Assembly: GCA_039969155.1 (NCBI GenBank)
Contig: JBDVOJ010000075.1
Span: forward strand, 11,817-75,816
Direction of reading: 5' to 3'
Length of the DNA: 64,000 bases
Origin: GCA-002733465 sp039969155
GTDB taxonomy: Bacteria; Pseudomonadota; Gammaproteobacteria; Enterobacterales; Kangiellaceae
In this document: positions 9,309 through 17,425 of the stretch, one piece after another
Layout: each line of letters opens with the position of its first letter
Position numbering within the stretch: the stretch's first letter is position 1
Translations under genes and position numbers: made by a program
Notes under the pieces: model-generated
The model's database searches: none
What the model saw: the letters and a program-made list of their open reading frames with translations, nothing else
What the model was told of the DNA's origin: nothing

Positions 9309-9351
9309 TTTTCTTGTCTACCCTCTGCCTCGTGAGTTTCACCAATCCGTT
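9309..9351 (-). repeat. Dispersed repeat R2, inverted copy
   Basis: Read on the minus strand this contains GTGAAACTCACGAGGCAGAG followed by GGTAGACAAGAAAA. It closely matches plus-strand copies at 13794-13842 and 17001-17050. Confidence 0.75.
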
Positions 9352-9526
9352 AGAATCGGTGGGTCAGTCTATCTTCTGCAACGATATTCACTCCATTTAT
9401 TACGTGTAAAGACAGGTTATTCGAAGTAAGTAGCAATGGGATGGAGCATGAAGACAAACAGGCGGTGGGCGTGCCACAGAAAGTTAAGGAGAAACGGCAG
9501 TCGAATTTCGCTGCCCCAGCGGGCCG

Positions 9527-9595
9527 AGCGAAGGGCTTTTTGCCTACTTTTCAGCTCTTGGAAAAGTAGGTCGCAGGCAAGCTTCAGCGCTGCGA
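9527..9595 (+). repeat. Dispersed repeat R1 with hairpin
   Basis: Arms CCTACTTTTC (9543-9552) and GAAAAGTAGG (9561-9570) form a perfect 10-bp hairpin. The tail that follows contains TCGCAGGC and then CAGCGCTGCGAAACC. The same layout with different arm sequence occurs at 13461-13523 (inverted), 13956-14032 and 17220-17377. Confidence 0.75.
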
Positions 9596-9668
9596 AACCA
9601 CACTTAAAAATTATTAAAAAATTTCAGAATGTACATAAGGTCCGGATAACCCAGCCCTTGAAAGAGAT

Positions 9669-11060
9669 CTAACCAACTCCCTTCAACACCTCAATAGCAA
9701 CATCAATATCAGAACGATCCGTCTGCCAATTACTTAAAGCCGCCCGAATAATTTTCTTACCTTGCCACTCACCCGGGCTTAAGAAAACCCTGCCATCACG
9801 ATTAATCGCGTCAAGTCTTTTAGCCGTCAGTAAATCACTTTGCTCAGCATCCAGTCTCTGACAGTTAGGTCGAAACAAAACCACATTCATTTGGCATGGG
9901 TAAACCAACTCATAATCTTCCGATTGGTCTATCCATTCCGCGAATGATTTCGCACAATCAATATTGGATTTGATCCATTGTGTAACACCTTCTTTCCCAT
10001 AAGCCAGCAAACTCAACCAAACAGGGAAAGCTCTAAAGCGACGAGAATTTTCAACACCGATGGACATAAAACTTGGTACGTTGCCCGTATTAACCAAATA
10101 AGGCGCAGGCACATCAAAACTAGCTTCTAACAATTCCAAATGTCGAGTTAAAAACACACCACTATCATAGGGAACATTTAACCATTTATGACAATCAACG
10201 GTAATTGAATCCGCAAATTCTAAACCTTTAGTTTTGCCGTCAACACCATTGACCAGTCGCTCAAATAAGCCAAACGCCGCATCCACATGAAGCCAGGCGT
10301 TGCATTGTTTTGCAAGCTCGGCAACCTTAACTAGGTCGTCAAAGTCAGTCGCTGTCACCGTACCTGCGCTAGCAATAATTATTTTGGCTTTGCTGTTACT
10401 TTTTTCAAGCGCCGTCTTAAGCGCATTAGTATCCATCACTTCTGAATTTTCCAATGCAGCCACTTTGGTTACATGACGTTGACCCAATCCAGACATGCCC
10501 AAGCTTTTGATCATGCTTGCGTGCGGTGTGGTGGTAAAAATTTCAACATCGAGACCGTAGACTCCCTCTTTGGCAACATCAATACCTTGCAGATTACCGG
10601 CATATTGTCTTGCCACACAGGCCCCAATAAAGTTGGCTGCAGTGGCCCCCGTTGTCATTAAACCTTTGAAGGACTGCGGTAAGTCAAATAACTCACAAAG
10701 CCACTGAATCGTTTGCCACTCAACATCGGTTGCAATAGAGTCGCCTTCTTTAGAGACATTTTGATCAAAGGTTGTGACCAACCAATCGGCAAGTGTTGAG
10801 ACAGGGGTTGCACCGCCCGTCACAAATCCCCAATACCTTGAACCGCGCGCCGCAGAAAGTTGCGGGATAATACTATCTTTTAAATGACTGATTGCTTGCT
10901 CTAGGGGCATGCCTGAGGGTGGCAAATTTGCCTGCGGTAATTGCACATCAAGTTTACCCACTTTTTGATGGTCCAAGTTTTCAATAAAGGACTTTGAAAT
11001 CGATTCGAAAATCTGAAAGTAATCTTGTAATTGGTTCCAGTCATCTTTGCTTGGGTGCAT
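9669..11060 (-). CDS. PLP-dependent group II amino acid decarboxylase
   Basis: 463 residues of the aromatic amino acid / glutamate decarboxylase family. The PLP-binding lysine sits in D-C-H-K-W-L-N (about residue 290), and the pyridine-nitrogen aspartate in H-V-D-A-A-F-G. The family G-x-x-T-G-A-T-A-A-N segment is near residue 150. These enzymes remove CO2 from amino acids such as tyrosine, DOPA, glutamate or aspartate. Substrate cannot be set from sequence alone; the family also includes members that act as aldehyde synthases. AAAGGATG precedes the ATG with good spacing. It is divergent from gap, and no transporter or pathway partner is adjacent, so its role here is open. Confidence 0.88.
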   Translation of the reverse strand: MHPSKDDWNQLQDYFQIFESISKSFIENLDHQKVGKLDVQLPQANLPPSGMPLEQAISHLKDSIIPQLSAARGSRYWGFVTGGATPVSTLADWLVTTFDQNVSKEGDSIATDVEWQTIQWLCELFDLPQSFKGLMTTGATAANFIGACVARQYAGNLQGIDVAKEGVYGLDVEIFTTTPHASMIKSLGMSGLGQRHVTKVAALENSEVMDTNALKTALEKSNSKAKIIIASAGTVTATDFDDLVKVAELAKQCNAWLHVDAAFGLFERLVNGVDGKTKGLEFADSITVDCHKWLNVPYDSGVFLTRHLELLEASFDVPAPYLVNTGNVPSFMSIGVENSRRFRAFPVWLSLLAYGKEGVTQWIKSNIDCAKSFAEWIDQSEDYELVYPCQMNVVLFRPNCQRLDAEQSDLLTAKRLDAINRDGRVFLSPGEWQGKKIIRAALSNWQTDRSDIDVAIEVLKGVG

Positions 11061-11165
11061 TGATTCATCCTTTGTAGTCGATGGTGTCTCGGCGTGTTAG
11101 TTAGCAATCTTATTTGTTAGTCCAATTTAAACGCTGATAACCAAATAGTCACTATACAGATAGGT

Positions 11166-11194
11166 TCTGTTCGGATTAAAATCTGTTCGCATTA
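11166..11194 (+). promoter_or_regulatory. Direct repeat upstream of gap-arsJ
   Basis: TCTGTTCGGATTA (11166-11178) is repeated as TCTGTTCGCATTA (11182-11194), a 16-bp period with one mismatch, 22 bases before the gap start. It lies where an operator for the arsenate operon, or for the divergent decarboxylase gene, would be expected. No ArsR gene is near, so the binding protein is unknown. Confidence 0.35.
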
Positions 11195-11215
11195 ATTAAT
11201 TCTAAGGTTTAGGGT

Positions 11216-12223
11216 ATGACTATAAAAGTAGGCATTAACGGCTTTGGCCGTATGGGGCGACTTGCTCTCCGTGCTATCTGGGAACATTCGAATCTAAAAG
11301 TGGTTCAAATTAACGATCCTGCTGGCAACTCCGCCACCATGGCTCACCTATTGAATTTCGACTCGATTCATGGGATCTGGTCATATACAGCTGACTCCGA
11401 TAGCCAAAATATCATCATTGATAACCAGTCGATTCGATATACTGAGTTTGGTAGTTTATCTGAAAACGACTGGTCTGAATGCGATATTGTGATTGAAGCA
11501 TCGGGCAAGTTTAAAACTCAACATCTGCTAAGTGAATACCTACAACAAGGCGTCAAAAAAGTCGTTGTCACGGCCCCCGTAAAAGAAGCCGGCATTGCGA
11601 ACATTGTAATGGGGGTTAACCACTCCATTTATAACCCAGTGCAACATAATATTGTGACTGCTGCTTCTTGTACTACTAATTGCCTCGCGCCAGTGGTTAA
11701 AGTCTTGCACGAATCAATTGGTATTAAACATGGCTCCATGACCACGATTCACGATATTACCAACACCCAAACCATTTTAGATGCTCCCCATAAAGATTTA
11801 AGACGAGCACGTTCATGTGGCACTAATTTAATTCCAACTACCACTGGTTCGGCAACTGCTATAACTCATATCTTTCCTGAACTAAAAGGCAAGCTCAATG
11901 GCCACGCGGTAAGAGTGCCGATTGCCAATGCTTCACTCACTGACTGTGTCTTTGAAATGAACCGGCCAACTAATGCCGATGAAGTCAATCAGCTGATGCA
12001 AAAAGCGGCCGAGGGTGAGTTAAAAAATATCTTGGGCTATGAGACACGACCGTTAGTTTCCGTCGATTATAAGACCGACCCGCGCTCAAGTATTGTGGAT
12101 GCACTTTCAACCATGGTGGTAAATGATACTCAGGTGAAACTCTATCTTTGGTACGACAACGAATGGGGCTATATCAATCGAACGATAGAACTGGTGCAAT
12201 TGGTAGCTGACTCTATAGATTAA
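11216..12223 (+). CDS. gap: Glyceraldehyde-3-phosphate dehydrogenase of the ArsJ arsenate-resistance pair
   Basis: 335 residues. The NAD site is G-F-G-R-M-G-R at the N terminus, with D34 where NAD-specific enzymes keep an acid. The catalytic cysteine is C152 in S-C-T-T-N-C. In ArsJ-linked operons this enzyme uses arsenate instead of phosphate and makes unstable 1-arseno-3-phosphoglycerate, which ArsJ exports. The arsJ start lies only four bases after the gap stop, which is the main reason to assign this role rather than central glycolysis. AGGG lies three bases before the ATG and TAAGG about 12 before. A second glycolytic gap elsewhere in the genome would support specialisation but cannot be seen here. 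Confidence 0.9.
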   Translation: MTIKVGINGFGRMGRLALRAIWEHSNLKVVQINDPAGNSATMAHLLNFDSIHGIWSYTADSDSQNIIIDNQSIRYTEFGSLSENDWSECDIVIEASGKFKTQHLLSEYLQQGVKKVVVTAPVKEAGIANIVMGVNHSIYNPVQHNIVTAASCTTNCLAPVVKVLHESIGIKHGSMTTIHDITNTQTILDAPHKDLRRARSCGTNLIPTTTGSATAITHIFPELKGKLNGHAVRVPIANASLTDCVFEMNRPTNADEVNQLMQKAAEGELKNILGYETRPLVSVDYKTDPRSSIVDALSTMVVNDTQVKLYLWYDNEWGYINRTIELVQLVADSID

Positions 12224-12227
12224 TTTC

Positions 12228-13433
12228 ATGCCTTCAATCAAAGACCTCCCATCCAACGTAAAACAGTACATTTTGGTGACGGCCAACTATTGGGCTTTTA
12301 CCCTAACCGATGGCGCTCTAAGAATGTTGGTGGTTTTGCATTTTCATCAACTCGGCTACTCACCCTTTGCAATAGCCATGCTATTCATCTTTTATGAGTT
12401 CTTTGGAGTAGTCACCAACCTCCTCGGCGGATGGCTTGGGTCATTAACCGGCTTAAATCGAACCATGAATATCGGTTTAGCCATTCAGGTTTTTGCCTTG
12501 CTTATGTTAGTGGCTCCCGATGAATATCTAACCGTTGTTTGGGTGATGATTGCGCAAGCTTTGTCGGGTATTGCTAAAGATCTTAATAAAATGAGTGCCA
12601 AAAGTGCGATTAAGTTTTTGGTCTCTAGCGACCAAGCGGGAACCAAGCTTTATCGATGGATGGCTTTATTGACCGGTTCAAAAAATACTATGAAAGGCGT
12701 TGGTTTTTTCTTAGGCGCCATATTGTTGCAAGTATTCGGATTTCAAAATGCCGCGTTATTTATGGCGGTGGTGCTGAGTTTTATTTTACTGATTAGCTTA
12801 ATAAAACTTGAACCAGGAATGGGCAAAGCCAACACTAAACCAAAATTCTCTCAGCTGCTTTCAAAAAGCCGTCCTATTAACTTTCTATCAAGCGCTCGCT
12901 TCTTTTTATTTGGCGCGAGGGATATTTGGTTTGTAGTGGCACTACCCGTTTATTTATCGAGCCAGCTGGGTTGGACTTTTTGGCAAGTTGGGATCTTTAT
13001 GGCGTTATGGGTCATCGGTTACGGAATCATTCAAGCCAACGCGCCAAAAGTTACCGGTCAGCTAAATCCAGAAAAGAATATTAAACTCTGGTCTACTATT
13101 TTGACCTTAGTGACACTGGTAATCGTTATTTTGTTTGGATTTACTTCTCTCTCACCAACATTGGTGTTAATTATTGGATTGATTATTTTTGGTGCGGCAT
13201 TTGCGATTAATTCATCGCTGCATAGTTTTTTAATCGTCCATTATTCTAGTCATGATTCCGTATCGATTGATGTCGGTTTTTATTATATGGCTAATGCGGC
13301 TGGACGGTTAGTGGGGACCATTTTGTCTGGGTGGGTTTATCAGCAGGCGGGGTTGTTGAGTTGTCTAGTTGTGTCAGGGGTATTTATCGCTGTCGCGAGT
13401 GGATTAAGTTTCTTTTTGAATAATAAAGATTGA
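12228..13433 (+). CDS. arsJ: ArsJ, 1-arseno-3-phosphoglycerate efflux transporter (MFS)
   Basis: 401 residues with about 11-12 hydrophobic helices of the major facilitator type. The N-terminal stretch N-Y-W-A-F-T-L-T-D-G-A-L-R-M-L-V and the following H-F-H-Q-L-G-Y-S-P segment are distinctive for ArsJ. ArsJ sits in the inner membrane and exports the arsenylated glycolytic intermediate made by the upstream GAPDH. This confers arsenate resistance without an arsenate reductase. The ATG is four bases after the gap stop with no separate ribosome site, suggesting translational coupling. No arsR, arsC, arsB or acr3 gene is in the window. Confidence 0.93.
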   Translation: MPSIKDLPSNVKQYILVTANYWAFTLTDGALRMLVVLHFHQLGYSPFAIAMLFIFYEFFGVVTNLLGGWLGSLTGLNRTMNIGLAIQVFALLMLVAPDEYLTVVWVMIAQALSGIAKDLNKMSAKSAIKFLVSSDQAGTKLYRWMALLTGSKNTMKGVGFFLGAILLQVFGFQNAALFMAVVLSFILLISLIKLEPGMGKANTKPKFSQLLSKSRPINFLSSARFFLFGARDIWFVVALPVYLSSQLGWTFWQVGIFMALWVIGYGIIQANAPKVTGQLNPEKNIKLWSTILTLVTLVIVILFGFTSLSPTLVLIIGLIIFGAAFAINSSLHSFLIVHYSSHDSVSIDVGFYYMANAAGRLVGTILSGWVYQQAGLLSCLVVSGVFIAVASGLSFFLNNKD

Positions 13434-13460
13434 TTTGGTTCTGTCTTTATGAGAATTAAA

Positions 13461-13523
13461 ATCAAAAGCGTTTCGCAGCGCTGCGCTCTGACTGCGACAT
13501 ACTTTTGTTAGAAGACAAAAGTA
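13461..13523 (-). repeat. Dispersed repeat R1, inverted copy
   Basis: On the minus strand: hairpin arms TACTTTTGT / ACAAAAGTA (13500-13508 and 13515-13523), then TGTCGCAGTCAGAGC and the GCGCTGCGAAACGCTTTTG tail. Confidence 0.8.
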
Positions 13524-13644
13524 CGCAAAAGCTTCTTTCGTTGAAACGAGCGCTTTTCGAGCGTGCTGAACATTCTTAATGCTTAAAGAGGTTGCGACTT
13601 GACTTATAGCGCCCACCGGGCGGAAAAGAACTCGCTGCGCTTAA

Positions 13645-13696
13645 ACAGCTTTTCCGCTGATCCGATGGACATGGGAATGTCGGGTTGCTCGTAGCC
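13645..13696 (+). repeat. Dispersed repeat R3
   Basis: A 52-bp block starting ACAGCTTTTCC and ending GTTGCTCGTAGCC, about 80% identical by eye to 17052-17104. Confidence 0.75.
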
Positions 13697-13793
13697 ACTG
13701 GGCAAAAGCCAACAAACGCTTACAATATCGAATAGGCCATCTTTAGATTTGTGAGCGCAGTGCACAGGGCTAGCAAGGGCTTCTTTCGCCTAG

Positions 13794-13842
13794 CGGCTAT
13801 AACGGCGAAGTGAAACTCATGAGTCAGCGGGTAGACAAGAAA
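13794..13842 (+). repeat. Dispersed repeat R2
   Basis: Contains GAAGTGAAACTCATGAG and then CAGCGGGTAGACAAGAAAA. It differs by only a few bases from 17001-17050, and the inverted copy is at 9309-9351. Confidence 0.8.
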
Positions 13843-13955
13843 AGTAAATGAGCGCCAGCGAGCTCTTTTCTTCCGCTGACTCACGCTCAACAAATAAGGA
13901 CTATTCAGGCTTAGAATAGCCGTCAAAAATTGACCAATGAGTTATCTTCAGCGAA

Positions 13956-14032
13956 AAGACTTTTTGGTTCCTTTTGTGTCTTTGGACAAAAGGGACTCGC
14001 ACGCAAGCAAAGCGGTGCGAAACGCTTTTGAA
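13956..14032 (+). repeat. Dispersed repeat R1
   Basis: Hairpin arms CCTTTTGT (13970-13977) and ACAAAAGG (13986-13993) are followed by an ACTCGCACGC segment and the GTGCGAAACGCTTTTG tail shared with the other R1 copies. Confidence 0.75.
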
Positions 14033-14081
14033 TTTGATTCCATTAACAACAAAAGCATCCCCATTAAATAAAACTAAACCC

Positions 14082-16430
14082 CTATTTCCCCCTCAGCTTC
14101 CTTAACACCCGAATCTGCTCACTATCACTTGAAATCTCCTCACTAGCCTCATAAAGCGCATCAATCAACACTTTATCACCATTAGCTTGGTCAGCGACTT
14201 TAGAGAGTAAACTCGAAAGCTCAAAATCAGAGGAAATTTCGTCCGCTGCTACTTGAACCAAAGAGACTAATTGTTGAGTCGTTAAGTTCTTATTGATGAG
14301 CTTTGAAAAAGCTCTTCTCATTTCAAAATCAGACGAGATACTCTTAGATAATTCGAGGTACGAGTCAAATAGAGCTGGATCAGCTAATAAATTTTCATCT
14401 GCTTTTAATAATAAGCTAGCAAGTTCAAAGTCAGATTGAATGCTATCAGCCGCTGCTAGCATTCTGCCAAGAAAAGCTTTGTTGACAGTTTGGTTATCAA
14501 GAAACGTCTCGAACAAGCTTCTCATTTCAAAATCTGATTGAATCGAACTAGCGGCCTTAAAGAAAAGCACTTGGGCATCGTCACTATTTGATAAATGATT
14601 AACTGATTTCTTCAGCAAGTTGGCTAACTCAAAGTCCGATTGAATCGTTTGACTTGCAGCGAATAATTGTTGCCAGCCTTCGTCGTCTAGTGACTGTGAA
14701 CTAACCACAACCTTCAGTACATTAGCTAACTCGAAATCAGATTCAATAGATTCTGAGAGTGAGATTAATTTCTCTAAGTTGCTATTGGAAAGCTGACTAA
14801 TACTCAGCAATTCTTTCATATAAAGCCCAGTGACATAGTCAGTCTGGATTAGCTTAATCTCTTCAAGCACGGCTTCATCTCCGCCTCGCTGTTTAAATCG
14901 AGCGACTCTTTCTTTTGCGTTTAGACCGGTTCTTCTTAATAGCTCCGGTAAAACGGTCGCAAACCATTCTTTAGCATTTTTATCAAACGGAGTTTTATCA
15001 CCATCGACATAATATTTGTATTCGACTTCATCATCACCATCGCGCTCAATTTTTATTTTTATTTCATCTTCGCCTGGCTGCTCAACGCTATAAGTAAGAT
15101 AACTATCTTCTGGAAAAACCAATATTTCACTTTCGTCATCAGAAAGCTTCATTTCGCCAGTCAGCTTGGCTTTGGTACGAGTTTTAACTCCGTCATGATT
15201 AGAGTGAGAGTTAAATGATCGTGTGCCGGTTTTACTTGAATAGGTATTTTGAGAAAAGTTGTCCTTTTCATTGGCTTGCAACATGGAAACGCTGCAACCA
15301 GGTAGCACCACCAGTACCAATAAGGCGAACGTTAAACATAGTCCTACGGTTGAAGTTTGAGTTCGATGCTCATTACTCGACAGTAACGCTTCGACACGAG
15401 TTAAAAGCTGGCTTTTATTTGATTTCATTGCGGGTACCCACTGATTTTGACTGGAAGTTAAATTATTTTTGGCGGTAATCAAAAGCGCTTCGGCAAGTGC
15501 TCTTGAATTACCGGTTGATTGCTCAGCAAATTGATCACTGCGTTGCTCGGCAATTTGATTAACCTTATTGAACAGAATTTTATTGAGCGGTTGAAAAAAG
15601 AAAACGCCGTTGAAGAACATTAATATTTTTCGCCACAGGCTATCTCTTCGAACAATGTGGCCTAACTCATGTGCGAGAGCTGCTTCAACCTGCAACTCGT
15701 CATATAGCATCCCAAACCCATGAGGTAAAACGATCTCTCTCGCGCCAAAAACAATTGGCGATTGAATCGAATCGATTTCCGATAACATAATTGGCTTTTG
15801 AATATTTAGTTCGTTGGTTAGGCGATGCAAAATATCGATCACTTGTTGCGATTTAATCTGTTTTCTAGAACTTAAAAATTGATTAAGTTGGTGTATTTTG
15901 ATTGCTCTGGTCGCGGTTACAAAAAACGCTCCTATCAACCACGTTATTAAGAGCAGTTGCCACCATTGCCATGATTGTTGTGGTTCCTCGAGAATAGTTG
16001 GTTCTTTGATTTGTTTTAAGGGACTTTGGTTAATAACTGCATGTTCTAAAGCCGTTTTGTTAGAAGCTGGCGGATTCAATTTAAAATCTTTTCTAATTGC
16101 GCTCACAGGCTTTGGCTGGCTAATCACACCGGCTTCAGTCGGAGCAACCCCAATGTTTAAAGTAGATGACTGTAGTGCAGAATTATCTGGCTGCTGAAGC
16201 TCAATTTTGGGCATGCCCCAATCAGTCGAAATTGGCCGCCAATCGAATGAATACAGCGCAGCTGTAATTACTCCTGCAAAAAGCGCACTTTTAACAATAA
16301 TCTCGCCCGCTGTGTCAGCTTTTAGCCACTTAAAATGCAAGCCGCATAGTGCAGCCCCAACAAAAAAGGTACTGTGTAGCCAATAGTTGATTAAGAATTC
16401 AACGCCCCAAAACTGCCATGACTCAATCAT
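14082..16430 (-). CDS. BlaR1-like M56 membrane metallopeptidase with 34-residue C-terminal repeats
   Basis: 782 residues. N-terminal membrane helices come first, then a long linker, a further helix (about 157-175) and the zinc motif H254-E-L-G-H258 facing the cytoplasmic loop. Another helix (about 360-380, ending at a cysteine) follows. The C-terminal part is seven copies of a 34-residue unit that begins S-D-F-E-(L/M), at residues 564, 598, 632, 666, 700, 734 and 768. A degenerate copy starts near 530. In BlaR1/MecR1 systems the outer domain binds a beta-lactam and the protease triggers loss of BlaI repression. Here no penicillin-binding domain is present, so the signal is unknown. It overlaps the BlaI-like gene by 8 bases. 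Confidence 0.88.
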   Translation of the reverse strand: MIESWQFWGVEFLINYWLHSTFFVGAALCGLHFKWLKADTAGEIIVKSALFAGVITAALYSFDWRPISTDWGMPKIELQQPDNSALQSSTLNIGVAPTEAGVISQPKPVSAIRKDFKLNPPASNKTALEHAVINQSPLKQIKEPTILEEPQQSWQWWQLLLITWLIGAFFVTATRAIKIHQLNQFLSSRKQIKSQQVIDILHRLTNELNIQKPIMLSEIDSIQSPIVFGAREIVLPHGFGMLYDELQVEAALAHELGHIVRRDSLWRKILMFFNGVFFFQPLNKILFNKVNQIAEQRSDQFAEQSTGNSRALAEALLITAKNNLTSSQNQWVPAMKSNKSQLLTRVEALLSSNEHRTQTSTVGLCLTFALLVLVVLPGCSVSMLQANEKDNFSQNTYSSKTGTRSFNSHSNHDGVKTRTKAKLTGEMKLSDDESEILVFPEDSYLTYSVEQPGEDEIKIKIERDGDDEVEYKYYVDGDKTPFDKNAKEWFATVLPELLRRTGLNAKERVARFKQRGGDEAVLEEIKLIQTDYVTGLYMKELLSISQLSNSNLEKLISLSESIESDFELANVLKVVVSSQSLDDEGWQQLFAASQTIQSDFELANLLKKSVNHLSNSDDAQVLFFKAASSIQSDFEMRSLFETFLDNQTVNKAFLGRMLAAADSIQSDFELASLLLKADENLLADPALFDSYLELSKSISSDFEMRRAFSKLINKNLTTQQLVSLVQVAADEISSDFELSSLLSKVADQANGDKVLIDALYEASEEISSDSEQIRVLRKLRGK

Positions 16431-16809
16431 TACTTTTCTCCTGATCGATCAGCTGTTGAATTTTTGCGATATCGTCTTGCTTAACTTCGTCTTGAGCGAC
16501 CAAGTGATGAACTAGCTCTGAGGGGTTTCCATCAAACAGATGATTCAACAAATTCGATAACATCGAGGTTTTGACTTCAGCTTCAGTAATAGCCGGCGAA
16601 TAGAAAAACTGACGTCCTTGCTTTTCAGCATGCACAATATTCTTCTCATGCATTCTTTTCAGCAAAGTCGCAACCGTGGTTAGCGCCATCGGCTTTTGCT
16701 CGTTTAATAGCTGTTGAGCCTGACTAACGCTCAAACGCTGATGTTGCCACAGCACTTTCATTACCGTTAACTGCAATTCACTTAACTTCACTGGTTTGTT
16801 TTCAGACAC
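16423..16809 (-). CDS. BlaI/MecI/CopY-family repressor
   Basis: 128 residues. A winged-helix DNA-binding domain (L-S-E-L-Q-L-T-V-M-K-V-L-W near the start and T-V-A-T-L-L-K-R-M as the recognition region) is followed by a C-terminal dimerisation part. The family represses its own operon by binding a TACA-n2-TGTA palindrome and is cleaved or released when the partner M56 protease fires. Two such palindromes lie just upstream (16887-16924). The M56 gene overlaps its 3' end, so both are one operon. No beta-lactamase or copper ATPase gene is adjacent, so target genes beyond itself are unknown. Confidence 0.92.
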   Translation of the reverse strand: MSENKPVKLSELQLTVMKVLWQHQRLSVSQAQQLLNEQKPMALTTVATLLKRMHEKNIVHAEKQGRQFFYSPAITEAEVKTSMLSNLLNHLFDGNPSELVHHLVAQDEVKQDDIAKIQQLIDQEKSND

Positions 16810-16886
16810 CTATTAACTCCTAGACACCTTTGGACTACTAACTAAACAGCTAAACTGTTTATGTAATCAAAAGATTTAGCACAATA

Positions 16887-16924
16887 ACTACACTTGTAGT
16901 TTAAGTTAATACTACACATGTAGT
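16887..16924 (-). promoter_or_regulatory. Twin BlaI/CopY-type operators in the blaI-like promoter
   Basis: ACTACACTTGTAGT (16887-16900) and ACTACACATGTAGT (16911-16924) are palindromes with the TACA-n2-TGTA core, spaced 24 bp centre to centre. A consensus minus-strand -35 box TTGACA lies at 16926-16931, so the promoter-proximal operator falls between -35 and -10, as expected for repression. Confidence 0.88.
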
Positions 16925-17000
16925 TTGTCAACTAAAAAGATATGCCAATGTTTCGATAAATGTAACTAATTGAGAATGAGGCTGTGTGAAAACTGCCTCG

Positions 17001-17050
17001 CGGTTATAACGGAGAAGTGAAACTCATGAGGCAGCGGGTAGACAAGAAAA
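17001..17050 (+). repeat. Dispersed repeat R2
   Basis: Matches 13794-13842: the GAAGTGAAACTCATGAG core followed by CAGCGGGTAGACAAGAAAA. Confidence 0.8.
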
Positions 17051-17051
17051 A

Positions 17052-17104
17052 ACAGCTTTTCCACTAATTCAATGGACATGAGGGACGTCAGGTTGCTTGT
17101 AGCC
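17052..17104 (+). repeat. Dispersed repeat R3
   Basis: Second copy of the 13645-13696 block: ACAGCTTTTCC at one end and GGTTGCTTGTAGCC at the other. It follows R2 directly, whereas in the 13.6-kb gap it precedes R2. Confidence 0.75.
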
Positions 17105-17219
17105 TTCGGGAAAGCTCAAAACCCAGGCTCTTACGGACTCTATTGCAATTGTGAGGGTAAACGCAATGAACATTCGTCCATGCAAATAATTAGCCTAATC
17201 GCGGTGCCCAGTGCGAACG

Positions 17220-17377
17220 CCATCGGCCTTTTTGCCTTCTTTCGCCTAAACGCGCCTACTTTTGGTTTGGCTATTGAAAAAAGAAGGTTATGTCCACGGA
17301 TGGACTGTATTAAGCTAGTGTTGGAACAACTAGCTGTCGCAGTCAGAGCGCCAGCGCTGCGAAACGCTTTTGATTTT
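17220..17377 (+). repeat. Dispersed repeat R1, extended copy
   Basis: Arms CCTTCTTT (17235-17242) and AAAGAAGG (17280-17287) enclose a longer loop. After about 50 bp comes the shared tail TGTCGCAGTCAGAGCG plus CAGCGCTGCGAAACG (17335-17377). Confidence 0.7.
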
Positions 17378-17425
17378 AGATTTATTTCTTAGTAAAGAAC
17401 GATAGTCAACATCCGCGATAGTTGA

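Larger units (their letters stand above)
9191..9668. other. Repeat-filled intergenic region
   Basis: This 478-bp gap separates the FtsN-like gene from the convergent decarboxylase gene. It begins with a CACGGAGG-type motif written twice (about 9238-9261), then carries an inverted copy of the R2 repeat (9309-9351) and a forward copy of the R1 hairpin repeat (9527-9595). A 78-codon plus-strand frame across the R1 copy looks like a by-product of the repeat, not a gene. Confidence 0.6.
13434..14081. other. Repeat-filled intergenic region
   Basis: This 648-bp gap lies between the convergent arsJ and M56 peptidase genes. It holds R1 (inverted), R3, R2 and R1 (forward) repeat copies in that order, so the gap is flanked by inverted R1 copies ending in the same CGAAACGCTTTTG tail. 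Short frames across it are repeat by-products. No transposase or RNA gene was recognised. Confidence 0.65.
16932..17425. other. Repeat-filled region between the BlaI operator and the propeller gene
   Basis: After the operator the region carries R2 (17001-17050), R3 (17052-17104) and an extended R1 copy (17220-17377). A 106-codon plus-strand frame (17072-17392) runs through these repeats and shows no domain, so I do not call it a gene. Confidence 0.6.

Noticed and set aside
9436..9672. Plus-strand 78-residue gene
   Set aside because: Covers the R1 repeat and hairpin, ends at the convergent gene, no domain or ribosome site.
13404..13926. Two small minus-strand genes after arsJ
   Set aside because: Both are built from dispersed repeat blocks; one overlaps the arsJ 3' end.
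14082..16809. Beta-lactam resistance locus
   Set aside because: The BlaI/M56 pair lacks a penicillin-binding domain and no beta-lactamase gene is near.
17072..17392. Plus-strand 106-residue gene
   Set aside because: Frame runs through repeats R3 and R1; no recognisable protein features.
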